From the NCBI GenBank assembly GCA_902525595.1, contig CABZHO010000004.1, positions 1-57,659 on the forward strand: a DNA stretch of 57,659 nucleotides, in the 5' to 3' direction. Positions 35,487 through 44,688 of the stretch are shown one piece after another; within the stretch, counting starts at the first letter, position 1, and each line of letters opens with the position of its first letter. Origin of the DNA: an uncultured Pelagibacteraceae bacterium (GTDB lineage Bacteria > Pseudomonadota > Alphaproteobacteria > Pelagibacterales > AG-422-B15). Under the pieces are notes generated by a model. That model saw nothing but the letters and a program-made list of their open reading frames with translations. It did no database searches and was not told the origin of the DNA. The translations under genes and the position numbers were made by a program.

Positions 35487-36085
35487 AAGATATTTTAATT
35501 GCGAGCCATAATGAGGGAAAGGTAAAAGAGATAAGTTCACTGTTGACTCCCATGGGTTATAAAGTTTATTCCGCAAAAAAATTTAATATAAATGAACCAA
35601 GAGAAGACGGTAACTCATTCATTGCAAATTCATTAATAAAATCAAAAAATGCAGCCTTGAAATCTGGTATACCATCCATCGCAGATGATAGTGGACTTTG
35701 TATCTTATCTTTAGGAAATCAGCCAGGCATTTATTCTGCTCGTTGGGCTGGGCGAAAAAAAGATTTTGATCTAGCGATGAATAAAATTGAATTAAAAATG
35801 TTAAAAAATAATTTAATTCATAAGTATCAAAAAAAAGCTTTCTTTTGTTGTGCTTTATCAATTTATTTTCCAAACGGTAAATACCGTGCATTTGAAGGTA
35901 AAATTTATGGATGCATTCAATTTCCTCCAAAGGGAAAAAATGGTTTTGGTTACGATCCTATTTTCGTACCTAATGGATATAGGAAAACATTTGGGGAGAT
36001 GAAATTTCGTTATAAAGAAAGTATTAGTCATCGTGCCATTGCGTTTAGAAAAATGTCGAAGTTTTTAAAAAAAATGTCTAATTAA
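35483..36085 (+). CDS. rdgB: Non-canonical purine NTP pyrophosphatase (RdgB/HAM1)
   Basis: This 200-residue enzyme cleans ITP, XTP and their deoxy forms from the nucleotide pool. The N-terminal ASHNEGKVKEI, the acidic site ADDSGLCI, PGIYSARWAG, and the C-terminal FGYDPIF with SHRAIAF are family marks. The start is TTG, overlapping the rph stop as TTGA. The stop shares a TTAA with the convergent LpoA-like gene. hemW, which often follows rdgB, is not here. Confidence 0.95.
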   Translation: MKDILIASHNEGKVKEISSLLTPMGYKVYSAKKFNINEPREDGNSFIANSLIKSKNAALKSGIPSIADDSGLCILSLGNQPGIYSARWAGRKKDFDLAMNKIELKMLKNNLIHKYQKKAFFCCALSIYFPNGKYRAFEGKIYGCIQFPPKGKNGFGYDPIFVPNGYRKTFGEMKFRYKESISHRAIAFRKMSKFLKKMSN

Positions 36086-37359
36086 TTAATTGGAATAAAT
36101 TTTTGATTTCTTATTTGAAAAATTTTTGGGTCCCGAATTACTTTTCCTGTCTCAGTAAATCGAAACCATCCATTTATACCAATAAAGCCAGAATTATTAT
36201 TTAGAATAGTACTATTAAAAATTGGTTCATTTAAATTTAAACTACTTAATAAGCCCACAAGGTCATAACTTAATGAGGAAATAGAATGTGACTTTTCATT
36301 GAATACTTCACTATAATCTTTTTCAAATTTTTTTCGGCTTAAAATATCTAGTGAGCTAAAATACGATTTATTAAGACCAGGTTCTTTTAGAGCAATTTCA
36401 CGTGCCCAAACAGAAGTACCCATGTATTGTATATTTTTCGGGTCGACGTCATAATACGGTAGTATTGAATTAAGATTTGATAAGTCACTAAATTTTTCAG
36501 TTATTATGATGATTGCTTCAAAGTCAAGTTCTCCATATGTATCTAACTTTTTTAATTTCTTGATTTCTTTTAGAGAATTGTCTGTTTTTAATTTTTCTAA
36601 TTCCCTTATTTTTTCTTCAAGATTTAACTGTCTAGTCTCATAGTCGCTAATGGTTCTTGAGACTCTATAAAAGTCAGGGTTAACTGTATCGTAAAATTCA
36701 TATTTAAAAAAAATTGAACTATCTTTGTTTTTTTGTTCTTCAATTTTTTTCTTCACACGTTGACCAAATTCATTATCAGGCAATACAACAGCGTATTTAT
36801 GAAGCCCTCGATTTATAGAATAATTTAGTAATTTATTAATCTCATCTTCTAATGTAAGTCCAAAAACGTAATAATTTTTCTCTTCAAGCTGAGAATTATT
36901 TGAGAAAGAAATAACAGTAATTTCTTCTTCATCAATAAGGTCTTTAAGTATTAGGCAATTATTAGTGAAAACTGGACCAATAATTATTTTTATACCCTTA
37001 TTAATTAATTTGTATGTATTTTGAACTAACTCTTCATCATTGCCCGTATCGACAATATGGAAACGTATATTTTCCTGATCAGTTTTTGATAAAGCAAGTT
37101 GCGCTGAATTTAATAATGATCTTCCAATTTTATAATGTTTCCCAGTTAGAGGAAGCATAATACCAATATTAATCATCTCATTATTTTTTTTTAGCATATT
37201 TGCGTCCAATGCCGTTATTATATTTGTTTCACTATCTATAGTATTAGATTGGTTATAAGATAAAAAATCGTTTGATTTTAATGGAGGTGTTTCACAATTT
37301 GCAAAAACGAACAAAGCCGTGGTAAGGACTATGAAAACTTTTATTTTACTTGATAACAT
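36082..37359 (-). CDS. LpoA-like penicillin-binding protein activator (probable lipoprotein)
   Basis: This 425-residue protein has an N-terminal export signal ending FANC (Cys21), probably a lipobox though Asn before Cys is unusual. A periplasmic-binding-protein type I fold (from about residue 62, NIGIMLPLTGKHYKIG) matches the C-terminal half of LpoA/YraM. It lacks the N-terminal TPR half of E. coli LpoA, as other alphaproteobacterial forms do. Divergent rsmI and a BON lipoprotein next door reproduce the yraL-yraM-yraP cluster. It contains a long coiled, charged insert (about 230-265). Confidence 0.82.
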   Translation of the reverse strand: MLSSKIKVFIVLTTALFVFANCETPPLKSNDFLSYNQSNTIDSETNIITALDANMLKKNNEMINIGIMLPLTGKHYKIGRSLLNSAQLALSKTDQENIRFHIVDTGNDEELVQNTYKLINKGIKIIIGPVFTNNCLILKDLIDEEEITVISFSNNSQLEEKNYYVFGLTLEDEINKLLNYSINRGLHKYAVVLPDNEFGQRVKKKIEEQKNKDSSIFFKYEFYDTVNPDFYRVSRTISDYETRQLNLEEKIRELEKLKTDNSLKEIKKLKKLDTYGELDFEAIIIITEKFSDLSNLNSILPYYDVDPKNIQYMGTSVWAREIALKEPGLNKSYFSSLDILSRKKFEKDYSEVFNEKSHSISSLSYDLVGLLSSLNLNEPIFNSTILNNNSGFIGINGWFRFTETGKVIRDPKIFQIRNQKFIPIN

Positions 37360-37362
37360 TTA

Positions 37363-38247
37363 ATGCCATTAAATATAAATTATATTTCAGATTTATTAAA
37401 TTACGAAAAATTGCAAAGTGCACTCTATATTGTATCAACTCCCATAGGCAACTTGAGCGATATTACTCTTCGCGCTTTGAAAGTTTTATCAAGTGTCGAC
37501 ATAATTTTATGCGAGGATACTAGAATTAGTAAAAGATTAACAATTAAATACGGTATTAACACAAAACTAATTCCTTTTCACAAATTTAATACAAGAAAAA
37601 TTATTCCAAGCATAATATCGAAATTAAGCAAAGGTTTTTCAGTTGCTCTTATATCGGACTCTGGTACCCCACTCATTTCAGATCCAGGTTCAGATTTAAT
37701 TAATGAATGTGTTAATAATGACTTCAAAGTAATCTCGATACCTGGTCCTTCTGCTACAACAGCTAGCATAGTTCTATCAACGTTCAATAATTCATCTTTT
37801 TCTTTTCATGGTTTTTTTCCTAGACAAAAAAAAGAAATAAATTTTGTGATTCAAAATCTCAAAAACAGTCTCTATCCATTGATTTTTTTTGAATCGCCAA
37901 AACGAATAATCAAGACTTTAAAAATAATTCAAAACGAAATTACAAATTGCCGTATAACTTTTGTTCGTGAACTAACAAAGAAATATGAGGAAATTATAAA
38001 TTCAACACTTACTGATGTCATTAAAGAATTAGATAAAAGAGAAAAAATTGTCGGTGAAATTACGTTTATCATTGAACCTTTATATAAAAAAACAAATTTA
38101 GATTTAAGTCGCCAGGAAATCATTATGCTTGCTAAAAAATTGCAAGATCAAGGTAAAAACATTTCATATATATCAAAAGATCTGTCTCAAAATTTTGGTT
38201 TATCTAAGCGTGAAATATATCAAATACTAATAAAAAATATGAAATAA
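37363..38247 (+). CDS. rsmI: 16S rRNA (cytidine1402-2'-O)-methyltransferase RsmI
   Basis: This 294-residue tetrapyrrole-methylase-fold enzyme acts on C1402 in the ribosomal P site. It has VSTPIGNLSDITLRAL near residue 23, CEDTRISK, SDSGTPLISDPG and the PGPSATTASI loop. The C-terminal helix bundle ends with an HTH-like LSKREIYQIL. Only three bases separate its ATG from the divergent LpoA-like gene, so each promoter must lie inside the other gene or its leader. yraN, usual next neighbour, is absent. Confidence 0.95.
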   Translation: MPLNINYISDLLNYEKLQSALYIVSTPIGNLSDITLRALKVLSSVDIILCEDTRISKRLTIKYGINTKLIPFHKFNTRKIIPSIISKLSKGFSVALISDSGTPLISDPGSDLINECVNNDFKVISIPGPSATTASIVLSTFNNSSFSFHGFFPRQKKEINFVIQNLKNSLYPLIFFESPKRIIKTLKIIQNEITNCRITFVRELTKKYEEIINSTLTDVIKELDKREKIVGEITFIIEPLYKKTNLDLSRQEIIMLAKKLQDQGKNISYISKDLSQNFGLSKREIYQILIKNMK

Positions 38248-38275
38248 TTGAAAACTGCTATATTATTTAATTTTT

Positions 38276-38866
38276 ATGATCAAAAAAAAACTATATTTAA
38301 TAATAATATTTTTATGCTTTTCATATCTATTTAGTGCTTGTGCACAAGTATTAACTGGTACCGCCGCCAAAGTTATTACTGTTGCAAAAGAAGATAGAAC
38401 TATCGGAGAGTTCGTTGACGATACTTTAATTAAGACTGTTATTAAAAACACATATTTTGATCAAAGTGGCAACTTATTCTTTAATGTGGATGTTGAGGTT
38501 TCTCAAGGAAGAGTATTATTAACCGGAACTGTTGAAAATATCGATCTAAAGATTGAAGCTACAAGAATCGCATGGGGTGTTGAAGATGTTAAGACTGTGA
38601 TTAATGAACTTCAAATAAGTAATTCAGATAATATTTTTAATTTTGCCGATGACCTTGTAATCAGTACAAAAGTATCTGGTAGACTGATACTTGAGGAAGA
38701 AGTTAACTCACTCAACTATAATATCGAAACAGTTAATAAAGTTGTTTATATAATTGGCATCGCTAAAAGCGAAGATGAACAAAAAAAGGTAATTGATATT
38801 GCAAGCGACGTATATGGCGTCGAGGGCGTTATTGATTATATTATTATAAAAGCTCAATTAAACTAG
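38276..38866 (+). CDS. dolP: BON-domain outer-membrane lipoprotein, DolP/YraP-like
   Basis: This 196-residue protein has a lipoprotein signal ending LFSAC (Cys22) and two BON domains (about 50-115 and 120-195), each with the alternating Gly-rich strand pattern (GRVLLTGTVEN and VVYIIGIAKSE). Two BON domains after a lipobox is the DolP layout, a lipoprotein that supports outer-membrane integrity. It lies 28 bp after rsmI and 8 bp before gshB. Confidence 0.88.
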   Translation: MIKKKLYLIIIFLCFSYLFSACAQVLTGTAAKVITVAKEDRTIGEFVDDTLIKTVIKNTYFDQSGNLFFNVDVEVSQGRVLLTGTVENIDLKIEATRIAWGVEDVKTVINELQISNSDNIFNFADDLVISTKVSGRLILEEEVNSLNYNIETVNKVVYIIGIAKSEDEQKKVIDIASDVYGVEGVIDYIIIKAQLN

Positions 38867-38874
38867 TTATATTC

Positions 38875-39795
38875 ATGAATATTGGATTTCAAACTGACCC
38901 AGTCGAAAATTTAAATTTTGAGACAGATAGTACACTTCCAATTATTCGTGAATCTCAGAATAGAAATAATAAAAACTACATTTATTTGCCTAATTCACTT
39001 ACATATAAAAACAATAAGGTTTATGGAGTTGTTACTGAAGTAAAATTCAAAACCCGACACTTAAACTCTATAGAATTAAAAAAGACCCGACATGTTTGCC
39101 TAGATATATTTGATAAGATTTTTATTAGACAAGATCCTCCGTATAATATGGAATACATTTCGTCTCTTCATATACTAGAACAGTGTAGGCAAAAAATTAA
39201 ATTTATAAATAGTCCCGTTGGTATTAGAAATGCGCCAGAAAAAATATCAATGTTGCAGTTCAAAGAAATTATACCTCCAACAATCATTACACGTTCAGTG
39301 AATGAAATTAAAAAGTTTACGTCGTTATATAGTAAATCAATTATTAAACCTTTGTATGGTAACGGTGGTGAGAGTATTTTTATGCTCGATATAAAGGATA
39401 AAAATTATAATCAGATTATTGAAAAATTTTTAAAGTCAAATAAAGAACCTTTTATCATCCAAAAATTTTTAGAAGAAATCAAAAATGGAGATAAGAGAAT
39501 AATTCTTGTAGACGGGGAACCAATTGCAGCTGTAAAAAGAATACCAAAAAAAGGTGAAATAAGATCAAATATTCATGTGGGAGGGGATTGCCAAAAAGTC
39601 GAGCTGTCCATTAACGACAAAAAAATTTGTAAAAGAATCAGTGGCTATCTTAAAAGTGAAGGTCTTTTTTTCGTTGGAATTGACATAATTGGTAATTATT
39701 TAACTGAGATTAATGTGACATCACCGACCTGTATTCAAGAAATAAGAAGACTTCATAAGATTGATATAGCTAAAATAATCTGGGATAAGATTTAA
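38875..39795 (+). CDS. gshB: Glutathione synthetase
   Basis: This 306-residue ATP-grasp ligase joins gamma-glutamylcysteine and glycine. It starts MNIGFQTDPVENLNFETDST, the prokaryotic GshB pattern. The ATP-binding KPLYGNGGESIF loop, EEIKNGDKRIILVDGEP strand, and the C-terminal ITEINVTSPT-like segment that binds metal are present. gshA is not in the window. The rsmI-to-gshB neighbourhood is common in proteobacteria. Confidence 0.95.
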   Translation: MNIGFQTDPVENLNFETDSTLPIIRESQNRNNKNYIYLPNSLTYKNNKVYGVVTEVKFKTRHLNSIELKKTRHVCLDIFDKIFIRQDPPYNMEYISSLHILEQCRQKIKFINSPVGIRNAPEKISMLQFKEIIPPTIITRSVNEIKKFTSLYSKSIIKPLYGNGGESIFMLDIKDKNYNQIIEKFLKSNKEPFIIQKFLEEIKNGDKRIILVDGEPIAAVKRIPKKGEIRSNIHVGGDCQKVELSINDKKICKRISGYLKSEGLFFVGIDIIGNYLTEINVTSPTCIQEIRRLHKIDIAKIIWDKI

Positions 39796-39800
39796 AAACT

Positions 39801-40763
39801 ATGAGTATAAGATCAAATTTATTAAATTATGTATTAAAAAGATATATAAAAAATGTTCAGCCTCCTGTAGAAGACCGCTCATATTTAGAAGCTAGAAAAA
39901 TGATGAATCAAAAAGGTTATGTCGACTCTAACCAGCCTGTGATTGCAAAATTTTTACAGCAAATCGTCTTTAATAATAAGAAAAGCAAAATCTCAATCAA
40001 TGAGATTAAATTAGGCTCAATAAGAACCCTAGACTTCTATCATTCAGACTTTAACTCTGAAAAATGCGTCCTATATTTTCACGGAGGAGGTTATGTTGCT
40101 GGATCTCCGGAAACACATCAAAATTTATTACTAAGCTTAGCCAAAAAATCTAATATTAGAATTTTTGCCATTGACTACTCATTATCTCCAGAAAGTACTT
40201 ATCCTGCAGCAATCGAGGATGCTATTGAAAGCTATCAAGCTCTTCGTGCAATGGGTTATAAAAGTAAAAATATTTATTTTGGCGGTGACTCAGCTGGAGG
40301 TAATTTAACTTTAGTAACAATACTAAAACTACAACAGATTTCAGAAGATTTACCTGGTAAATCATTTCTGCTCTCACCATGGACGGACTTAACTGGTGAA
40401 GGTAGAAGTATTAAAGAAAATTCTTTAACTGATCCTTACTTATCTTATGATGACTGGCTGAATACTGCCAAGTCAATGAAAAAAAATGTTGAAGAGTGGT
40501 ATGCTCCTAACGAAGATTATCATAACCCTTTAATATCACCTGTCTTTGCAGAATATAAGAATTTTCCTGAAACTTTAATTCAAGTAAGTAATATAGAAAT
40601 ATTACTTAGTGATTCAGTAGACGTTGCAGAAAGAATGAAGAAAGGGAATAATAATGTACAACTCAGTATCTATAAAAATTTACCGCATGTGTGGCAAATA
40701 TTTGGCTTCCTTCCGGAAGCTCAAAAAGCTGTAGATGAAATTGTTACTTTTCTAAAAAATTAA
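39801..40763 (+). CDS. Alpha/beta hydrolase, hormone-sensitive-lipase family
   Basis: This 320-residue esterase has the oxyanion motif HGGGYVAGS (94-102), the nucleophile Ser164 in GGDSAGGN, and a C-terminal His in LPHVWQIF; an acidic residue near LLSDSVD completes the triad. HSL-type (family IV) esterases hydrolyse short or medium acyl esters; the substrate is unknown. The hydrophobic tail shows no signal peptide, so it is cytoplasmic. Its stop shares TTAA with the convergent maeB. Confidence 0.9.
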   Translation: MSIRSNLLNYVLKRYIKNVQPPVEDRSYLEARKMMNQKGYVDSNQPVIAKFLQQIVFNNKKSKISINEIKLGSIRTLDFYHSDFNSEKCVLYFHGGGYVAGSPETHQNLLLSLAKKSNIRIFAIDYSLSPESTYPAAIEDAIESYQALRAMGYKSKNIYFGGDSAGGNLTLVTILKLQQISEDLPGKSFLLSPWTDLTGEGRSIKENSLTDPYLSYDDWLNTAKSMKKNVEEWYAPNEDYHNPLISPVFAEYKNFPETLIQVSNIEILLSDSVDVAERMKKGNNNVQLSIYKNLPHVWQIFGFLPEAQKAVDEIVTFLKN

Positions 40764-43027
40764 TTTTTATAGGCAGCTAGTGCTGCAAGGTTAACAATAT
40801 CAGAAACGTTAGCACCTAATGGTGCAATTTGAATACTTTCCTTAAAGCCAACTAAATAGGGTCCAACTAAATTACCACCACCCAGTTCTTGTAACATTTT
40901 TGTAGATATACTTGCGCTATGTATGGCTGGCATGATCAATAAATTTGCAGGACCAGATAGTTTACAAAAAGGATAAAGTTTCATTAAATTCTCATTAAGT
41001 GCAGTATTAGCCCCCATCTCACCATCATATTCAAAATCCACATTTCTTTCGTTAAGAATTTTTATAGCGTCTTTTATATAAACAGATCTCTCAGTAAAGG
41101 GCTTGCCAAAATTAGAATATGATACAAGAGCTGCTCGTGGTTCAATTCCAAATATCTCTTTTACAACCTCGGCACTTCCTTGTGTAATATTTGCAAGTTG
41201 CATAGCATTTGGCATATCATGTACATTCGAGTCAGCAACAAAAATAGTTCTTCCATTACATAACATCACTGTCATACCAAGAATAGTTTTGTTAGGAATT
41301 GGATCTAAAACATATTCAATACTCTCTAATGATGCAGCATAACTTCTCGTCAATCCACATATCATCGCATCAGCCTCTTTGAGAGATACCATACATGCAG
41401 CAAATACATTTCTTTCTCTAATAAGAAGATCAAGACAATCTTTCTTGAGAAATCCTTTTCTTTGCAATCGATCATATATATGATTTGCATATCTATCATG
41501 CTCAGTTTTATTTCTAGTACTGTGTATTTCCATTTGTTCAAAAAAGTCTAGACCCATTTCGTTCATTTTATTTTTTATGATTTCTTCTCTGCCAATTAAT
41601 ATAGGTATTCCCATTCCATTATTTAAAAAAATAGCAGCAGCTCTAATCATGTCTTCTTCTTCGCCTTCAGTAAATATAACTCTTTTAGGGTTTTCTTTGA
41701 CATCTTGAAAAATTTTTTGAAGCAAACCTGCAGACGGATTAAGCCGAGCTGATAGCTCGTTGGAATATCGTTCCATGTCAACTATTGCTCTTCTCGCAAC
41801 TCCTGTATCCATCGCAGCTTTTGCAACTGCTGGTGGCACTTTACTTATTAACCTTGGATCAAAAGGTGATGGAATAATATATTCAGGTCCATACTGAGGT
41901 CTTTCTCCAGGGTAAGCATTAGCAACTTCGTCTGGAACATCTTCTTTAGCTAACTCAGCAATAGCTTTTGCAGCAGCTATTTTCATTTCTAGATTAATTG
42001 TGGTGGCCCTCACATCGAGTGCACCTCTAAAAATATAGGGAAAACCAAGTACATTATTCACTTGGTTAGGGTAATCTGATCTACCTGTAGCAATTATTGC
42101 ATCCTTTCGACAATCCATAACATCTTCAGGTAATATCTCAGGTTCTGGATTTGCCATTGCAAAAATTATTGGATTTTTACTCATTGATAAAACCATTTTT
42201 TGGGAGATAATGTTACCAACTGATAGTCCAAAAAATATATCGGCATCTTTAAGAGCGTCTTCTAATGACCGACAATCTGTTTTAATTGCATGAGCAGACT
42301 TCCATTGGTTCATATTTTCTTTTCTTTCAGAATGTATTACACCTTTTGTGTCACACAAAATTGCATTTTCATTTGGTAAGCCCATTGCTTTTAGGAGTTC
42401 CAGACACGCAACTCCAGCTGCACCTGCTCCATTAACAACAATTTTTGCTTCTGAAATTTTTTTACCTGATAAATCAAGAGCATTTATCAATGCAGCTGCT
42501 GAAATAATAGCGGTACCATGCTGATCATCATGAAATATTGGAATATCCATTATCTCTCTCAAAGTATCTTCAATAATGAAACACTCTGGTGCTTTAATAT
42601 CTTCTAAATTTATACCACCAAATGATGGTCCCAAATGCTTTATGGAATTTATAAATTCTTCAGCATCTTCGGTATCAACTTCAAGATCAATCGAGTCGAT
42701 GTCAGAAAATCTTTTAAATAAAACAGATTTTCCCTCCATAACAGGTTTTGAGGCATGAGCACCAAGATTTCCCAAACCTAAAATTGCCGTGCCATTTGAA
42801 ACAACTGCAACAATATTACCTTTGCTTGTATAATCGTAAACAGAACTTACATCTTCAGCAATTGCATTCACAGGAGCTGCAACACCGGGAGAGTAAGCGA
42901 GCGAAAGATCTCTCTGCGTTTCAAGCGGCTTTGTAGCTTTGATCTCAATTTTTCCTGGCTTTCCCTGCGCATGAAAAACTAATGCTTCTTTTTCGCTAAA
43001 ATGTTCATTTCTTTGTTTTTTTGTCAT
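40760..43027 (-). CDS. maeB: NADP-dependent malic enzyme fused to a phosphotransacetylase-like domain
   Basis: This 755-residue two-domain protein has a malic enzyme part (about 1-425) with SPGVAAPVNAI, the metal site FHDDQHGTA and NGAGAAGVACLEL for NADP binding. The C-terminal part (about 430-755) resembles phosphotransacetylase (ILIGREEIIK, ALVSYSNFGKP and the GANVSDIVNLAAL tail). In MaeB the second domain regulates the enzyme through acetyl-CoA and is generally inactive as PTA. The enzyme decarboxylates malate to pyruvate and makes NADPH. Confidence 0.96.
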   Translation of the reverse strand: MTKKQRNEHFSEKEALVFHAQGKPGKIEIKATKPLETQRDLSLAYSPGVAAPVNAIAEDVSSVYDYTSKGNIVAVVSNGTAILGLGNLGAHASKPVMEGKSVLFKRFSDIDSIDLEVDTEDAEEFINSIKHLGPSFGGINLEDIKAPECFIIEDTLREIMDIPIFHDDQHGTAIISAAALINALDLSGKKISEAKIVVNGAGAAGVACLELLKAMGLPNENAILCDTKGVIHSERKENMNQWKSAHAIKTDCRSLEDALKDADIFFGLSVGNIISQKMVLSMSKNPIIFAMANPEPEILPEDVMDCRKDAIIATGRSDYPNQVNNVLGFPYIFRGALDVRATTINLEMKIAAAKAIAELAKEDVPDEVANAYPGERPQYGPEYIIPSPFDPRLISKVPPAVAKAAMDTGVARRAIVDMERYSNELSARLNPSAGLLQKIFQDVKENPKRVIFTEGEEEDMIRAAAIFLNNGMGIPILIGREEIIKNKMNEMGLDFFEQMEIHSTRNKTEHDRYANHIYDRLQRKGFLKKDCLDLLIRERNVFAACMVSLKEADAMICGLTRSYAASLESIEYVLDPIPNKTILGMTVMLCNGRTIFVADSNVHDMPNAMQLANITQGSAEVVKEIFGIEPRAALVSYSNFGKPFTERSVYIKDAIKILNERNVDFEYDGEMGANTALNENLMKLYPFCKLSGPANLLIMPAIHSASISTKMLQELGGGNLVGPYLVGFKESIQIAPLGANVSDIVNLAALAAYKN

Positions 43028-43106
43028 AAATACTTTTTTGAGACCTTATATAGTTTTTTACCTGCTATTCAAATTCAAAAGATATATATTGAGTATGTAC
43101 TTATTT

Positions 43107-43133
43107 TTGAAGTGATTTAAAACAAAATATAAG
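43107..43133 (+). promoter_or_regulatory. Putative murJ promoter
   Basis: TTGAAG (43107-43112), a 15-bp spacer and TATAAG (43128-43133) lie 16 bp upstream of the murJ ATG in the 122-bp maeB-murJ gap. The spacer is short, and the leader would be very short. The rest of the gap is AT-rich and featureless. Confidence 0.3.
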
Positions 43134-43149
43134 AGTAAATAACAAGAAT

Positions 43150-44688
43150 ATGAATGTTTTAAGGTCATCATTAATATACTCATTTTTTACTTTAATTAGT
43201 AGAGCGCTTGGATATGTAAGAGATATCTTAATTGCTATTTTTTTAGGAACTGGTGTACTGGCAGATATTTTTTTTGTTGCATTTCGTCTTCCAAACACAT
43301 TTCGAAGAATTTTTTCTGAAGGAGCTCTTAACTCAGCCTTTGTACCGATTTACTCAAAACTTCTTCTAAACAAACCCACTGACAATGCAAAAATCTTTGC
43401 TGGTAACACTCTTTTAGTTTTTTTCATATTCACTTCACTAGTTGTAATAGTCGTTGAAGTATTTATGCCTTACTTTGTTACGATACTCGCACCTGGCTTC
43501 CTAAATGATGAAAATAAATTTCAAGAGTTAATTAAGGTTTCAAGAATTATTTTTCCTTTTTTAATTCTTATTTGTCTCTCTTCTCTTTACTCTTCTATTT
43601 TGAACTCTCATAATAAATTTGCACTTTCTGCATCATTGCCAATATTTCTAAATATTGCATTGATAGCATCTTTAATAGTAGCTTTTTTTTTATCCAGTAA
43701 TTTTTTACTGTATTTATCTTGGGGTGTAATTATTGGTGGAATGATGCAATTAATTTTATTAATTTGTGCACTAACTTACAATAAAATTGAAATCAAATAT
43801 TTTTCGAAAGTTGTGAAAAATAATATGAAAAAATTTTTTCAATTATTTTCTATTAGTTTTTTTTCTTCTGGATTATTGCAGATTAATATTTTAATAGGAA
43901 CTATTATTGCTTCCTTTGAATCTGGAGCAATTTCATACTTATATTATGCTGATAGAGTATACCAATTACCATTAGCATTGATTGGAATAGCAATAGGTAT
44001 TGTTTTGCTTCCTGCAATTTCACTTAAAATTGAAAATAAAATGGAGGATGAGATCAGTCAAACAATTGAAAATACTCTAATTTTTGCTCTATTAGTATCA
44101 ATTCCAGCGTCTATAGGCATATTCATTCTACCTGAGCTAATTGTAGAGGTACTTTTTGAGAGGGGAGAATTTAATGAACTTTCGACATTAAATACTTCTT
44201 TAGTACTTAAATATTATAGTTTTGGGCTTGTAGCTTTTATATTAATGAAAATCTATAATCCTATTTTTTTTGCATACGAAGATGCCAAGCCAGCATTATA
44301 TGTGACATTAACTAACTTAATTCTTAATACGATTATAAGTATTATTTTATTTTTAAAAATAGGATTTATTGGTATTGCAATTGGTACTAGCGTATCAGCA
44401 TGGTTGTCAGTAATTATGATGCAATATTTTTTAAGTAAAAATAATTACTATAAAATTTCCTATAATTTTCTTAAGCCTTTATTTATTATTTTTCTCTCCT
44501 CAATTATTTTATATTTTTATCTGACTTATTTAGAAATATATTCATCTGAAATATTAGACGAATTTGAATTAAATAAAATTATATTTCTTTTGTTTTCAGT
44601 ACTTTCTTCGATATTTCTTTATTTCTTTGTTATTTCATTTTACAAGCCTTTCTCATATATAGAACTTAAGAAAGTCATAATTAAATGA
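43150..44688 (+). CDS. murJ: Lipid II flippase MurJ
   Basis: This 512-residue polytopic membrane protein of the MOP superfamily has about 14 transmembrane segments. The N-terminal TLISRALGYVRDILIAIFLG and RLPNTFRRIFSEGALNSAFVPIY with the essential Arg residues are the MurJ signature. It moves lipid II across the inner membrane for peptidoglycan synthesis. It overlaps trpS by 4 bp; murJ-trpS adjacency is typical for alphaproteobacteria. Confidence 0.96.
   Translation: MNVLRSSLIYSFFTLISRALGYVRDILIAIFLGTGVLADIFFVAFRLPNTFRRIFSEGALNSAFVPIYSKLLLNKPTDNAKIFAGNTLLVFFIFTSLVVIVVEVFMPYFVTILAPGFLNDENKFQELIKVSRIIFPFLILICLSSLYSSILNSHNKFALSASLPIFLNIALIASLIVAFFLSSNFLLYLSWGVIIGGMMQLILLICALTYNKIEIKYFSKVVKNNMKKFFQLFSISFFSSGLLQINILIGTIIASFESGAISYLYYADRVYQLPLALIGIAIGIVLLPAISLKIENKMEDEISQTIENTLIFALLVSIPASIGIFILPELIVEVLFERGEFNELSTLNTSLVLKYYSFGLVAFILMKIYNPIFFAYEDAKPALYVTLTNLILNTIISIILFLKIGFIGIAIGTSVSAWLSVIMMQYFLSKNNYYKISYNFLKPLFIIFLSSIILYFYLTYLEIYSSEILDEFELNKIIFLLFSVLSSIFLYFFVISFYKPFSYIELKKVIIK

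Noticed and set aside
36396-36404. TTTCACGTG, half of a parS site
   Set aside because: The right half (CCCAAACA) does not match, leaving six mismatches over 16 bases, so it is not counted as parS.
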